This document shows positions 30,810-39,548 of a stretch of DNA of 64,000 nt, piece by piece. Each line of letters starts with the position of its first letter. Positions within the stretch are counted from its first letter, which is position 1. The stretch is taken from assembly GCA_031376285.1 (NCBI GenBank), contig JANMDN010000044.1:6110-70109 (forward strand), read 5' to 3'. The position numbers and the translations under genes were made by a program. Origin of the DNA: JANMDN01 sp031376285. GTDB taxonomy: Bacteria; Actinomycetota; Thermoleophilia; Miltoncostaeales; Miltoncostaeaceae. The notes under the pieces were generated by a model. It had not been told where the DNA came from. It made no database searches and saw only the letters and a program-made list of their open reading frames with translations.

Positions 30810-30849
30810 GCGGCGAGTCTATCGACTTAGTCGGTCAACTAGTTGCCGC
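30810..30849. promoter_or_regulatory. Clustered short palindromes upstream of the toxin-antitoxin operon
   Basis: Immediately upstream of the antitoxin ATG lie AGTCtatcGACT (30816-30827), GACTtAGTC (30824-30832) and AACTAGTT (30837-30844), framed by GCGGC and GCCGC. Such clusters are typical Phd/VapB operators, and the region is AT-richer than its surroundings. No regulator binding has been shown; this is inference from position and symmetry. Confidence 0.45.
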
Positions 30850-30850
30850 C

Positions 30851-31456
30851 CTACCCCAGGCCGCGAGAGTCCTGCTTGAGGGCCGTGTCGACACCCACGG
30901 CTGCTCCGAGCACCATCGTCCGGAGGGGGCCGCGCAGGCTCGGATCCACCTTCAAGAGGTAGTGGTCCGCGGTCGTGAACGCGGTCCGTAGGAGTCCCTC
31001 CCAGGTCTTCGTGATGCGCGCGACCTCGCGGTCGGTGGTGTCGACGATGCTGAAGTCCCAGGCGCGCCAGTTCTCCGCACGGATCTCACCGAGCTCAGCG
31101 CCCATTGGGCTGACCAACCCAAAACGGATCCTTCCAAAGACGTTTCGCTGGAGGATTTCGCCCGCCAAATCGCCCTGCGCATCGAGCACCTGCACGCGGG
31201 ACTTCATGAACTTCGCCGGGCGCACGAGGGTGATGACGCGTTCGCCGCTTGCGTCGGTCACCCCGAGGCGATGGGTGAGGAACTGATCGAGCGAGCTCAC
31301 GAGGCGGAGTGCCTTCTTGAGGGTGCTCTGACCCTCCTGCCGAACATAGCCCACCTCGGTGCCGTCCTCGCTGAGGATCTGGTACTCGTTGGTGAGTTCG
31401 ACGACCTTCGCCTTCTGGCGAAAGACGAGGCGGTCGTGGGCGAGGAGAGCGGACAA
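30851..31456 (-). CDS. LURP-one/scramblase-like (Tubby-fold) protein
   Basis: The 201 aa protein shows the beta-rich pattern of LURP-one-related proteins: FRQKAKVVELTNEYQILSED, GYVRQEGQS, ITLVRPAKFMKSRVQVLDAQ, GDLAGEI and a late hydrophobic helix (RTMVLGAAVGVDTAL). The Tubby-like fold binds membrane phosphoinositides in eukaryotes; bacterial roles are unknown. It is monocistronic between the toxin-antitoxin pair and the glycosyltransferase operon. Confidence 0.8.
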   Translation of the reverse strand: MSALLAHDRLVFRQKAKVVELTNEYQILSEDGTEVGYVRQEGQSTLKKALRLVSSLDQFLTHRLGVTDASGERVITLVRPAKFMKSRVQVLDAQGDLAGEILQRNVFGRIRFGLVSPMGAELGEIRAENWRAWDFSIVDTTDREVARITKTWEGLLRTAFTTADHYLLKVDPSLRGPLRTMVLGAAVGVDTALKQDSRGLG

Positions 31457-31537
31457 CCTGGGGCTCCTGTGTCGGATCGGCGGTTGATCGATGGTAGTCG
31501 GCCGCAGTTGCGCAGCGACCCACGCACCGACAGGCGT

Positions 31538-32833
31538 TCAGTCAATGAGGAATCGGGCCGAGAACGCACTCTCGGGGGCATCCTTGGCCAGGGTTGTGCG
31601 GCCTGGCGTGACGAGCGTCGCCGCGGGTGGCGCGACCGGGCGGGGCCAAGCGGCGGCAAGGAAGACCATGAGCAGCGCGTTTCGCACCGCGACCTGCGCG
31701 ACCGGCAGGCCGTCCATCGCGACGAGATCCCAGTACTGGTAGGGGAAGTACACGAGCGTCAGGATCATGGCCGCAAGTGCGGCTGCGAACGCGACCCGAC
31801 CGAAGCGACCGCTCACGAGGAACGCAACCGGAAGCAACCAGATCAGGAACTGCGGTGAGAGGACCTTGCCGAATACGAGCAGCGCGCCGACGGTCGCCGC
31901 CAAACCGGCGAAGGTGACCTGAGCCGCTTCATCGGGGCGAACGCGCCGAAGGAGAAACCAGACCGTCGCCGCGATGAGGACGATCGCGAGGCCGAGGAGG
32001 GCCGTCGAGATCGCCGCGACGACGCTCGGCCCGTGGCCGGGGAGGCCCTGGCTTCCAAAGCTATTTGTGACGCTCACGGTGCGACCGACAAGGCCCATGA
32101 TGACCTCGATGTAGCTCGCTCCAGTCGACTCGATCTGGAGCGGGCGGTCGAGGTGGTAGGAGACGATTCCCCATGTCCCTCGGGGCGACATGATCGCGAA
32201 GGGCGCGACCGCGGCCGCGAGCCCCCCAAGCGACGCGGCAAGACCCACGGCGGCCCGTCGGGCGCCCCGGTGGCGCGCGTGGACCACCAGGAGCAGCGGA
32301 ATGAGCGCGAGGGGAAGCAGCTTCACGAGGGTGCCGACGGCGATGAGGGTCCAAGCCACCGCGAAACGTTTCGAGCAGATCGCCCAGGCCGTCCAGGCAA
32401 GGACGGCGGCAAAAAGCAGGTCGAAGCGGGTCTCGACCATGTTGCCCAGAACGAGCGGACAGAGCGCGACGACGAGCCCGGCGCCGAGCGTTCGCCGCCG
32501 GCTCGCGCCGAGGACGCGTGCCGTGGCAATGACACCAACGAGTGTCGCGAGGAGGCAGACGAGCATGAGTGCCGAAAAGGCTGGACCGAAGGCCCCTGGA
32601 AGCGCACCGGCCAGCCAAAAGAGCCCTGCCGCCGCCGGGGGATATTCGAGGGGGAAGTCACGGTACGGAAGCTGCCCGGCCGCCATCTGGCGCTCGGCAG
32701 CCTCGTACACGGGAAGGTCACTGATCCCGTGGTGGCTGTACTTGGTGAACTGGAGAAACACCAACCAGACCGTGCACGCCAGCACGGTCAGCCCGAGTAC
32801 CAGCGGCCACACCGTGGAGCGCCGCGCGGTCAT
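31538..32833 (-). CDS. Polytopic membrane glycosyltransferase-like protein (GT87/DUF2029 type)
   Basis: The 431 aa protein has about 10-11 membrane helices. An acidic first loop (SDLPVYEAAERQMAAGQLPYRDFPLEYPP) carries the Asp/Glu pair expected of GT-C enzymes that use polyprenyl-linked sugars. The later WFLLRRVRPDEAAQVTFAG and VLSPQFLIWLLP resemble actinobacterial mannosyltransferases. The ATG overlaps the upstream stop (ATGA), so it is coupled to the larger membrane protein at 32830-34650. The sugar is unknown; arabinan, mannan or polyisoprenyl glycan assembly is plausible. Confidence 0.75.
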   Translation of the reverse strand: MTARRSTVWPLVLGLTVLACTVWLVFLQFTKYSHHGISDLPVYEAAERQMAAGQLPYRDFPLEYPPAAAGLFWLAGALPGAFGPAFSALMLVCLLATLVGVIATARVLGASRRRTLGAGLVVALCPLVLGNMVETRFDLLFAAVLAWTAWAICSKRFAVAWTLIAVGTLVKLLPLALIPLLLVVHARHRGARRAAVGLAASLGGLAAAVAPFAIMSPRGTWGIVSYHLDRPLQIESTGASYIEVIMGLVGRTVSVTNSFGSQGLPGHGPSVVAAISTALLGLAIVLIAATVWFLLRRVRPDEAAQVTFAGLAATVGALLVFGKVLSPQFLIWLLPVAFLVSGRFGRVAFAAALAAMILTLVYFPYQYWDLVAMDGLPVAQVAVRNALLMVFLAAAWPRPVAPPAATLVTPGRTTLAKDAPESAFSARFLID

Positions 32834-34650
32834 GCCGGGCTCCATGCCTCGGTCGGGCTTGCCGCCACCGACACCCGCACGGGATCGATGCGCGGCGCGA
32901 CCGCGGGGCGCGGCCAATGCGGAACCATGACCAGGAGCGCGAACGGGATGAACCACGGGACATACAAGTAGAACCAGTGCGTCAGCGTGAGCTGCATCCC
33001 GATCATCAGCGCGCCGGAAATGGCGGCGAACTGGACGAGATCCATTCGCTTCGGGAAGCGGAGCACCGCGATCGCCGCGACGGCGACAAGTCCGAGGAGG
33101 GCGATCTGGACCGGGCGCAGCGCCGGGTACTGTCCCCAGATCGAGAACGGCGAGTCGCGTCCGAACTGGTAGCCGAGCGTGCGCGACCAGAAGGCCCGCA
33201 CGCCGTCGAACCCATCGAGGAACAGCACCCAACCGGTGGAGAGCGCGGCCAGGCAAAGTCCGGCGAGGAAGGCGAGTCGTCCCTGCGAGCGGGCGCGCGG
33301 AAACGGACTTCGGCTCCAAAGCGGAAGCAGCACGGCCGGCGCGAACTTCGTCGCGAGCGCCAAGCCGAGTAGGAATCCGCGCCCGAGTGGGCGCCGGGCC
33401 GCGACGAGACCCCAGATGAGCATCGCCGCGACGAGGCTGTCGTTGGAGTTACTTTCAAGCGAATAGGCCGTGAACGGGAACGCCGACCACCCGAGGGCGA
33501 GGGCGACCGCCAGTCGGGCCCCCGAGAGGATCCAACCGAGGGCCATCATCCCGAGGACGGCAAGCACGTCAAAGAGCACCGCAGCCCCGTGAGCCGCGCC
33601 CAGGTCGTCCCACTTTCCCTTCCACGGCATCGCCAGCTCGAACGGCACGTAGGTGAGGTAGTTGAGGGGCCCGTAGGTGTCGCAGCGTCCACAGTCCTTC
33701 GGGAACGTGCCGTACGGCGTTTGGCCGTCGACGATCCGGTCGGCTCCGATGACTCCCGCGTACCCGACGTCGATGACGTTGCTGTCAAACGCGTTCAGGC
33801 CGAACCGCAGGCCCAACGTCACGACGAGGAGCGTCACGAGGGTCCACGTCGGGAGCCCCCCGCCAACGCGCGGCCGGCGCGGCTCGGAGACTCCGTCTGC
33901 GCCGTCCGGAGGGGGCCCTCCTGCCGACCGGGAGCGCTGCGCGGCGATCCAGCCGAGTCGGAGCGCGAGGTAGACAAGCGGCGGGTACTGCAGGGGCACC
34001 GAGGTGAAGATCTCACCCTCGTTGAACCAGATCAGCGAGATGCCGAGCGAGAGGAGTGCCGTGAGATCGAGTGTGCGCATCGACAGCGGCCGACGCCAGT
34101 CGATCATCGCGACCAGAAAAAGCACGGAGAGGGTCAGCCAGACCGCGGGGCGGTTGATTCCACGCCCGAACGCGCCCCGGTAGCCGCGGGCCATCATCCA
34201 GGCGACCTGCGGGCCCGTGCGCACCTCGCTGACTTCACCGGTCTCGTCGCGGACGAGCACCTCGGATTGCGTGACCTCCGTACCGTTTGCCCGACGCGCG
34301 ACGTAGGAGACGGTCCAGAGCCCCTTCTTCGCATCGAAGGTCGCCTTCACCTTGGAGATCGCGTGATCGGCAAGCCAATCGTTCAGGCGCGTCGAGGTGC
34401 GAGCTGCGCCGATGGCCTCGGCCTTCGAAAGCTCGGCCTGCTTCGGCGTGCCCACGCGTTCGCGCCCCGTTACTTGGACGTCTGCGACCCCCTGGGCAAG
34501 GCCGCCCACGAGATCCTCGACCGCTTGCGCGGCGGCGGCGACCGGTGGGTTGTCAATCGCTCGTGGGGGGGTCGTTGACGCCCCGACGGCCGGCGCGCTG
34601 AGGGCAATCGCGACGATGAGCGCGCCGGCCGCCTGGCGAAGCCGGCTCAC
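32830..34650 (-). CDS. Large membrane protein: PepSY-like exterior domain plus GT-C-like polytopic part
   Basis: The 606 aa protein has a signal peptide (about 1-24) and an exterior domain (about 60-160). In that domain KATFDAKKGLWTVSYVARRA and EVLVRDETGEVSEVRTGPQV look PepSY-like. It is followed by 10 or more membrane helices with an acidic loop (VIGADRIVDGQTPYGTFPKD) typical of GT-C mannosyltransferases. CGRCDTYGPLNYLTYVPFE is an unusual Cys pair in that loop. It lies between gtrA-like and GT87-like genes. The fusion of a PepSY-like domain to a glycosyltransferase core is uncommon. Confidence 0.6.
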   Translation of the reverse strand: MSRLRQAAGALIVAIALSAPAVGASTTPPRAIDNPPVAAAAQAVEDLVGGLAQGVADVQVTGRERVGTPKQAELSKAEAIGAARTSTRLNDWLADHAISKVKATFDAKKGLWTVSYVARRANGTEVTQSEVLVRDETGEVSEVRTGPQVAWMMARGYRGAFGRGINRPAVWLTLSVLFLVAMIDWRRPLSMRTLDLTALLSLGISLIWFNEGEIFTSVPLQYPPLVYLALRLGWIAAQRSRSAGGPPPDGADGVSEPRRPRVGGGLPTWTLVTLLVVTLGLRFGLNAFDSNVIDVGYAGVIGADRIVDGQTPYGTFPKDCGRCDTYGPLNYLTYVPFELAMPWKGKWDDLGAAHGAAVLFDVLAVLGMMALGWILSGARLAVALALGWSAFPFTAYSLESNSNDSLVAAMLIWGLVAARRPLGRGFLLGLALATKFAPAVLLPLWSRSPFPRARSQGRLAFLAGLCLAALSTGWVLFLDGFDGVRAFWSRTLGYQFGRDSPFSIWGQYPALRPVQIALLGLVAVAAIAVLRFPKRMDLVQFAAISGALMIGMQLTLTHWFYLYVPWFIPFALLVMVPHWPRPAVAPRIDPVRVSVAASPTEAWSPA

Positions 34651-34681
34651 ACCGACGGTCGCGTGCTCCGCGCAGCGGCAC

Positions 34682-35164
34682 TCATCGAAACGACCAGCGT
34701 CGGTTCAGGATGAAGTTCACCGGAGTCACGGCGGCGATGGCGATCGCCTGCGCGGGAAGCTCCCGTGCCCCCGCGAGGACAAGGATCTCCAAAAGAGCGA
34801 GGTTCAGGCCAAGCCCGATGAGACTGACAGCGAGGTAGCGCGCCCCCTGGAGGGCCGTCGACAGATTGTGCCGGCGGAAGGTCCAAAACTTGTTCAGGAG
34901 GAAGTTGCTCAGCCAGGCGACGCAAAAGGCACCGACGGCGGCGGCGAGACGATGCGACCCGACTCGCTCGAAGAGCAGGTAGAACACGAGGAGGTTGACG
35001 ACGTAGCCGGTCCCGCCAACGGTGAGGAAGCGACCAAGCTGCGCCCAGTCGTCGCGCTTTGCGCTCCGTAGGCGAGGGCGCCTCAGAACACTCGCCCGCA
35101 GGGAATCGCGCTCGAGCGGCTCGGGAAGGGCAGGGGCGGTTGCTGGTCCGTCGGTCAACGCCAC
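34682..35164 (-). CDS. GtrA-family membrane protein
   Basis: The 160 aa protein has four membrane helices with the family blocks FLTVGGTGYVVNLLVFYLLF, FCVAWLSNFLLNKFWTFRR and PVNFILNRRWSFR. GtrA-like proteins are implicated in moving polyprenyl-phosphate sugars across the membrane. The GTG at 35164 is chosen because the upstream ATG adds an unlikely Arg-rich extension. It is first in the three-gene membrane glycan operon. Dispersed element copy B lies 123 bases upstream. Confidence 0.85.
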   Translation of the reverse strand: MALTDGPATAPALPEPLERDSLRASVLRRPRLRSAKRDDWAQLGRFLTVGGTGYVVNLLVFYLLFERVGSHRLAAAVGAFCVAWLSNFLLNKFWTFRRHNLSTALQGARYLAVSLIGLGLNLALLEILVLAGARELPAQAIAIAAVTPVNFILNRRWSFR

Positions 35165-35286
35165 ATCGGTCAGGCTACCAAGAACCCCCGCGCACTCCGA
35201 GCGTGTTCGCTGAGTCTTAGCTGTTTCCCGCGCGTACTGAGGCACTTTCGTGACCCTTCGTCGCAACTCGCGACACGAATTCTTGA

Positions 35287-35322
35287 CTACGCTGGAACCG
35301 GGTGGTGGTTCGGGGTGGCCCC
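35287..35322 (+). repeat. Dispersed GC-rich element, copy B
   Basis: Plus-strand reading starts with a CTACGCT box and continues GGTGGTGGTTCGGGGTGGCCCC. It lies in the 247-base gap between the gtrA-like gene (minus) and the aminotransferase gene (plus). It differs from copy C (55558-55593) at only a few positions. It is 123 bases upstream of the gtrA-like start and 90 bases upstream of the aminotransferase start. Function unknown. Confidence 0.75.
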
Positions 35323-35411
35323 GCGCGCGAGCGGCAGGATCAAAATCGCGGCGCGCAGGAGCAGGTGCCGCAGGGGCCAGCCCGAAGGCTGTCTACACTC
35401 CTTCTCGACCA

Positions 35412-36710
35412 ATGTCTCGATTGTCCGACCACGCGTCCCCGTCCGAGCCGACCATGCGCGTCGGCCCGGCCGACGCTCGCCGATACGACGAGCGTTTCGC
35501 CGCGCGCGCGGCTCGCATCATGTCCTCGGCGATGCGCGATCTGATGGCGATCTCTGAGCGTCCCGATGTGATCTCGCTCGCGGGTGGCTTCCCCGACACC
35601 GAGTCGTTCCCGAGGGAGGTCTTCGAGGAGGTGATGGAGGTCGTCTCCAAGAACCACCTCGCCGCCGCGCTTCAGTACGGATCCACCGAGGGCCTCGTCG
35701 ATCTGCGCGAGCAGATTGTCCAGATCATGGCTCACGAGGGCGTCCACGCCCGCGTCGAGGACGTCATGGTCACAAGTGGCGGCCAGCAGGCCATCGACCT
35801 CGCGATCCGCACCTTCATCGATCCGGGTGATGTCGTGCTCGCCGAGGGGCCGACCTACCCGGGTGCGGTGCCGTGCTTCACCACCTACGAAGCCGACGTC
35901 CACCACATCCCGATCGACAATGACGGCCTTCAGGTCGACCTTGTCGAGGAGCGTCTCCTGCGTCTGCGCTCCCAGGGCAAGCGGGTGAAGCTCCTCTACA
36001 CGATCCCCAACTTCCACAATCCCGGCGGCGTCACGATGTCGCTCGAACGCCGCGAGCGCCTCGTCCAGATCGCCCACGAGCACGAGCTGCTGATCGTCGA
36101 GGACAACCCCTACGGCCAGATCCGCTTCGAAGGCGAGCCACTTCCGTCGCTCTACCAACTCGACGACGGGGCCGGCTGGGTCTTCTACACGTCGACGTTC
36201 TCGAAGATCCTCGCGCCCGGCTTGCGGATCGGTTGGGTCGTCGCGCCGCCCCCGGTGCTACGCAAGATGAACCTCGGAAAGCAGGGCGCCGACCTCTGCT
36301 CAAGCCCGATCAACCAGCGTTTCGTTCTCGAGTACCTGCGCCGCTACGACTGGCGCGACCACGTCACTCGACTGAATGGGATCTATCGGGGCCGTCGCGA
36401 CGCGATGTTGCGGGCACTCGAAGAGGAGTTTCCTCCGGAGGCGACCTGGACGCGGCCAAACGGCGGCCTGTTCGTCTGGGCGACCCTTCCGGACTCGATC
36501 GACACGAAAGAGGACCTCCAGGCCAGGGCAGCGGAGCGAAGCGTCGCGTTCGTGCCCGGGGCGGCCGCCTTCCTCGACGGCCAGGGCCGTCATTCGATGC
36601 GTCTGAACTTTTCCGCGAAGCCCGAGGCCGTCATCAGTGAGGGCGTGCGGCGGCTTGGCGAAGTGGTGCGTGAGGTCATGGACCTCCAACGAGCCTTCCC
36701 GTCAAGCTGA
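35412..36710 (+). CDS. PLP-dependent aminotransferase (class I/II, aromatic/2-aminoadipate-like)
   Basis: The 432 aa fold-type I aminotransferase has ISLAGGFPDTESFP, TSGGQQAIDL, LLYTIPNFHNPGG (the NPGG loop), VEDNPYG and the Schiff-base lysine K265 (YTSTFSKILAPGLRIGW). These are landmarks of the LysN/MocR-type aminotransferase subgroup, here without a DNA-binding domain. Amino-donor specificity cannot be fixed. The ATG at 35412 fits homology; the frame is open upstream. The stop overlaps the ddl start (TGATG). Confidence 0.9.
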   Translation: MSRLSDHASPSEPTMRVGPADARRYDERFAARAARIMSSAMRDLMAISERPDVISLAGGFPDTESFPREVFEEVMEVVSKNHLAAALQYGSTEGLVDLREQIVQIMAHEGVHARVEDVMVTSGGQQAIDLAIRTFIDPGDVVLAEGPTYPGAVPCFTTYEADVHHIPIDNDGLQVDLVEERLLRLRSQGKRVKLLYTIPNFHNPGGVTMSLERRERLVQIAHEHELLIVEDNPYGQIRFEGEPLPSLYQLDDGAGWVFYTSTFSKILAPGLRIGWVVAPPPVLRKMNLGKQGADLCSSPINQRFVLEYLRRYDWRDHVTRLNGIYRGRRDAMLRALEEEFPPEATWTRPNGGLFVWATLPDSIDTKEDLQARAAERSVAFVPGAAAFLDGQGRHSMRLNFSAKPEAVISEGVRRLGEVVREVMDLQRAFPSS

Positions 36711-37648
36711 TGCGCGTCGCGGTCCTCAAGGGGGGGCGCTCGCTCGAGCGCGAAGTGTCCCTGCGCTCGGGCACGAACGTCGAAGGCGCCCTTCGGCGGC
36801 TCGGCCACGAGGTGATCGCCATCGACGTCGACCAGCACCTGATTCGGACCCTCCGCGCAGACCGTCCAGATGTCGCATTCATTGCGATGCACGGGCGCGG
36901 TGGTGAGGACGGAACGATTCAGGAACTCCTCGAGATCCTCGGGATCCCGTACACCGGGTCGGGCGTCTCGGCCAGCGCGCGAGCCATGGACAAGGTCGTT
37001 GCCAAGGGTGCCTTCTCCGCGATTGACGTGCCGACGCCCGCCTTTCACGCCTTCAGCCGCACGGCATTCCAGGAGCTCGGCGCGGCCGACCTTCTGGGCG
37101 AGATCGTCGAACAGATCGGCCTCCCCGTGGTCGTCAAGCCCGCCAAGCAGGGCTCCGCGCTCGGGATCAAGGTCGCGGCGTCCCAAGCGGAGCTGCCCGG
37201 TGCGCTCGTCGCCGCGCTCTCCTACGACGATCGTGTGCTCGTCGAGCAGTTCATCGCGGGCCGAGAGCTTGCCGTTTCGGTGCTCGGCACGGGTGATGAC
37301 GCTTGGGCACTGCCTGTGGTCGAGGCGATTCCTCGCGAGCGTGCCTTCTACGATTTCGAGTCGCGCTACACACCGGGAATGACCGACCTCGTCTGCCCGG
37401 CTGACCTCCCCGACACGATCGCGCAGGAGGCGGCCCGCTTGGCGCTTGCCTGCTACCGGACACTTCGCTGCCGAGGGTTCGGTCGCGTCGACATGCTCCT
37501 CGACGGGTCCGGCGCACTCTGGGTACTTGAGCTGAACACGATCCCGGGCATGACCGACACGAGCCTCCTGCCAATGGCCGCAGAGGCCGCGGGTCTTGGC
37601 TTCGACGAGGTCGTGTCGCGGATTCTCGAACGAGCCGCGCTCGGATGA
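36710..37648 (+). CDS. ddl: D-alanine-D-alanine ligase
   Basis: The 312 aa ATP-grasp enzyme has GGRSLEREVSLRSG, AMHGRGGEDGTIQELLEILG, GSGVSASARAMDK, VVKPAKQGSALGI, FYDFESRY and LELNTIPGMTDTSLLPMAA, the ordered signatures of Ddl. It makes the D-Ala-D-Ala dipeptide for peptidoglycan. The length is at the short (DdlB-like) end. It is translationally coupled to the aminotransferase upstream and overlaps the metalloprotease-like gene by 4 bases. Confidence 0.95.
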   Translation: MRVAVLKGGRSLEREVSLRSGTNVEGALRRLGHEVIAIDVDQHLIRTLRADRPDVAFIAMHGRGGEDGTIQELLEILGIPYTGSGVSASARAMDKVVAKGAFSAIDVPTPAFHAFSRTAFQELGAADLLGEIVEQIGLPVVVKPAKQGSALGIKVAASQAELPGALVAALSYDDRVLVEQFIAGRELAVSVLGTGDDAWALPVVEAIPRERAFYDFESRYTPGMTDLVCPADLPDTIAQEAARLALACYRTLRCRGFGRVDMLLDGSGALWVLELNTIPGMTDTSLLPMAAEAAGLGFDEVVSRILERAALG

Positions 37649-38760
37649 CCTTGCGTTGGGTCGCGGTCGGCGCCGCGGCGCTTGCAGCCGCAACGGTTGC
37701 CGCCGGAGCGCCGCCGAACGACCGCGTCGCTGACCTCGCGGCGAAGGCCGAGCGGCTGCGCGGCCTCACCCTGACGCGCCCGCTCGATGTTCGAACGCTC
37801 GATCGGGCAGAGCTTGGGGCGGAGCTCACTCGGCTCCTCAAGGCCCATCCCGACCCCGAACTCGGCCCGGCCTACGACGACCTCTATCACCTGCTTGGGG
37901 TCCTAAAACCCGATCAGCATGTGCGAGAGATCCTGCTCTCTGGTCTCACCGATCAGATCGCTGGGCTCTACGACAACTACACCAAGCGGCTGCTCCTCAT
38001 CAGCTCGGGCGGGGCTGAGGCAACCGACGGCACCGTTGTCCACGAAATCGTCCACGCAATCCAGGATCAGCGTTTCGATCTCTCGTCGCGTCGCTTTCAG
38101 CCGCCTCCGACCGAGCGGGACGCGTCACGCGCCGCCCAGGCCCTCGCCGAGGGTGACGCCCTGGAGACGCAGACGCGCTTCATCGCCGAGTCGGGGCTCA
38201 GCGGTGCCCTCGGAGAGTTCTTTGGGGCGATCGGTCAGGCCGGTGGCGGTACCGGTTCGAACCTTCCCCCGTACTTCCAGCGCGAGCTGGTCCAGCCCTA
38301 TCTCGCAGGCCAGGCGTTCGTGTCGGAGCTGCGCCGCCGCGGCGGGCAGCGGCTTGTCGACAAGGCATTCCGCATGCCTCCGAGAACCACCGCCGCAGTC
38401 CTTGATCCCGCACGCTACCTGGCTGGCGACCCGCCGCCGGTTGCGATCAAACTCGCGGCGGTGCCGCGCGGTTGGAAGCGCATCATCTCGACGACGTTCG
38501 GCGCTGCCGACCTCAGCGATCTTGTGGGAGACGCGGACGCGACCCAGGAGTGGCGCGGAGGTCGGCTGGCGCTTGACGTCAACGGCCGGCGCCGACGCCT
38601 CAGGATCACGCTCGCGGTCAAGAGCCCCGGACCAGTCGTCAAGGCACTTCGGGCGGCCTTGCCAAAACGGGCCGTCATTTCCCTCGCACTGACCAAGTCC
38701 GCGTCAACAACAACCCCAACGACCGGCGTGGTCGTCGCCATAAGCGGGAACACGGCGTGA
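37645..38760 (+). CDS. Exported zincin-like metalloprotease
   Basis: The 371 aa protein has a signal peptide (about 1-22) and a gluzincin-like motif HEIVH (133-137, TVVHEIVHAIQDQRFDL). A probable third ligand is E169 in the EGDA block (ALAEGDALETQ). LYDNYTKRLLLIS just before the motif is typical of this uncharacterised family. The C-terminal 80 residues are a separate basic beta-rich segment. It sits between ddl and a crotonase gene, both overlapping by 4 bases. A cell-wall-linked protease role is inferred. Confidence 0.7.
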   Translation: MTLRWVAVGAAALAAATVAAGAPPNDRVADLAAKAERLRGLTLTRPLDVRTLDRAELGAELTRLLKAHPDPELGPAYDDLYHLLGVLKPDQHVREILLSGLTDQIAGLYDNYTKRLLLISSGGAEATDGTVVHEIVHAIQDQRFDLSSRRFQPPPTERDASRAAQALAEGDALETQTRFIAESGLSGALGEFFGAIGQAGGGTGSNLPPYFQRELVQPYLAGQAFVSELRRRGGQRLVDKAFRMPPRTTAAVLDPARYLAGDPPPVAIKLAAVPRGWKRIISTTFGAADLSDLVGDADATQEWRGGRLALDVNGRRRRLRITLAVKSPGPVVKALRAALPKRAVISLALTKSASTTTPTTGVVVAISGNTA

Positions 38761-39548
38761 GCGAGTACGCCGGGAGGGTCCTCGTCGAGCCGGCCGGTCC
38801 GGTGCTGGTGCTTCGGATCTCAAACCCCGAGCGCGCGAACGCCCTTGACGACGTCATCCTCGACGGGCTCGAGGCCGCGCTTGCGGGACCCGAGATCGAG
38901 CGGGCCCGTGTCGTGCTCCTCACCGGCGCGGGTGAGCGGGCATTCTCGGCGGGTGTTGCCATCGATCCTGGGGACGGGGCGGAGCAGACCGAATGCCTCC
39001 GGCGTCGCGAGGCGAGCCTCTCGCGGGTTGCCGCGGCCATCGAACGCGCCCCCAGGCCGGTCATCGCGGTCGTGAACGGCGCCGCGATGGGTGGTGGCCT
39101 TGATCTCGCCGCAGCCTGCGACTGGCGCATCGCCTCACCGACGGCCCGCTTTGCGATGCCCCCCGGTCGTCTCGGGGTGGTCTACCTCGCCCGCGGCCTG
39201 CGTCGCTTCGTCGCCCTCGTCGGCACCGCCCACGCACAGGAGCTGTTCCTGACCGCGCGGGTGATGCGGCCCGAGGAGGCGCTTCGCATCGGCCTCGTCA
39301 ACGAGATCGTTCCCGCCGACCGGCTGTGGGAGCGCGCGACCGAGATGGCGCTCGCGGTGGCGGAGCTGGCCCCGATCGCGGTCGCGGGAACGCGGGCGAC
39401 GATCCACGCCATCGCCTCGGGCGAGTCGATCGAAGGTGTCGACCGGCTGAACGAACGCTGGCGCGAGGAGGCCTACGGCTCCTCAGACCTCGTCGAGGGG
39501 CTCTCGGCCTTCGCGGACCGTCGCGCCCCCAAGTTCACGGGCGAGTAG
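38757..39548 (+). CDS. Crotonase-fold protein (enoyl-CoA hydratase/isomerase family), atypical active site
   Basis: The 263 aa protein has the CoA-binding and oxyanion-hole blocks LTGAGERAFSAGVAI and NGAAMGGGLDLAAACDWRIA. The two glutamates used by classical hydratases (GGGxE and PEI/LG) are Asp (GGGLD) and Pro/Gly (MPPGRLG). A different reaction on an acyl-CoA, or a decarboxylase/isomerase role, is therefore more likely than simple hydration. The GTG overlaps the metalloprotease-like stop. The 3' end overlaps the convergent permease gene by 76 bases. Confidence 0.82.
   Translation: MSEYAGRVLVEPAGPVLVLRISNPERANALDDVILDGLEAALAGPEIERARVVLLTGAGERAFSAGVAIDPGDGAEQTECLRRREASLSRVAAAIERAPRPVIAVVNGAAMGGGLDLAAACDWRIASPTARFAMPPGRLGVVYLARGLRRFVALVGTAHAQELFLTARVMRPEEALRIGLVNEIVPADRLWERATEMALAVAELAPIAVAGTRATIHAIASGESIEGVDRLNERWREEAYGSSDLVEGLSAFADRRAPKFTGE

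Noticed and set aside
35340..36158. 272-codon minus-strand open frame inside the aminotransferase gene
   Set aside because: Low-similarity antisense frame of an obvious PLP enzyme; no domain or start signal.
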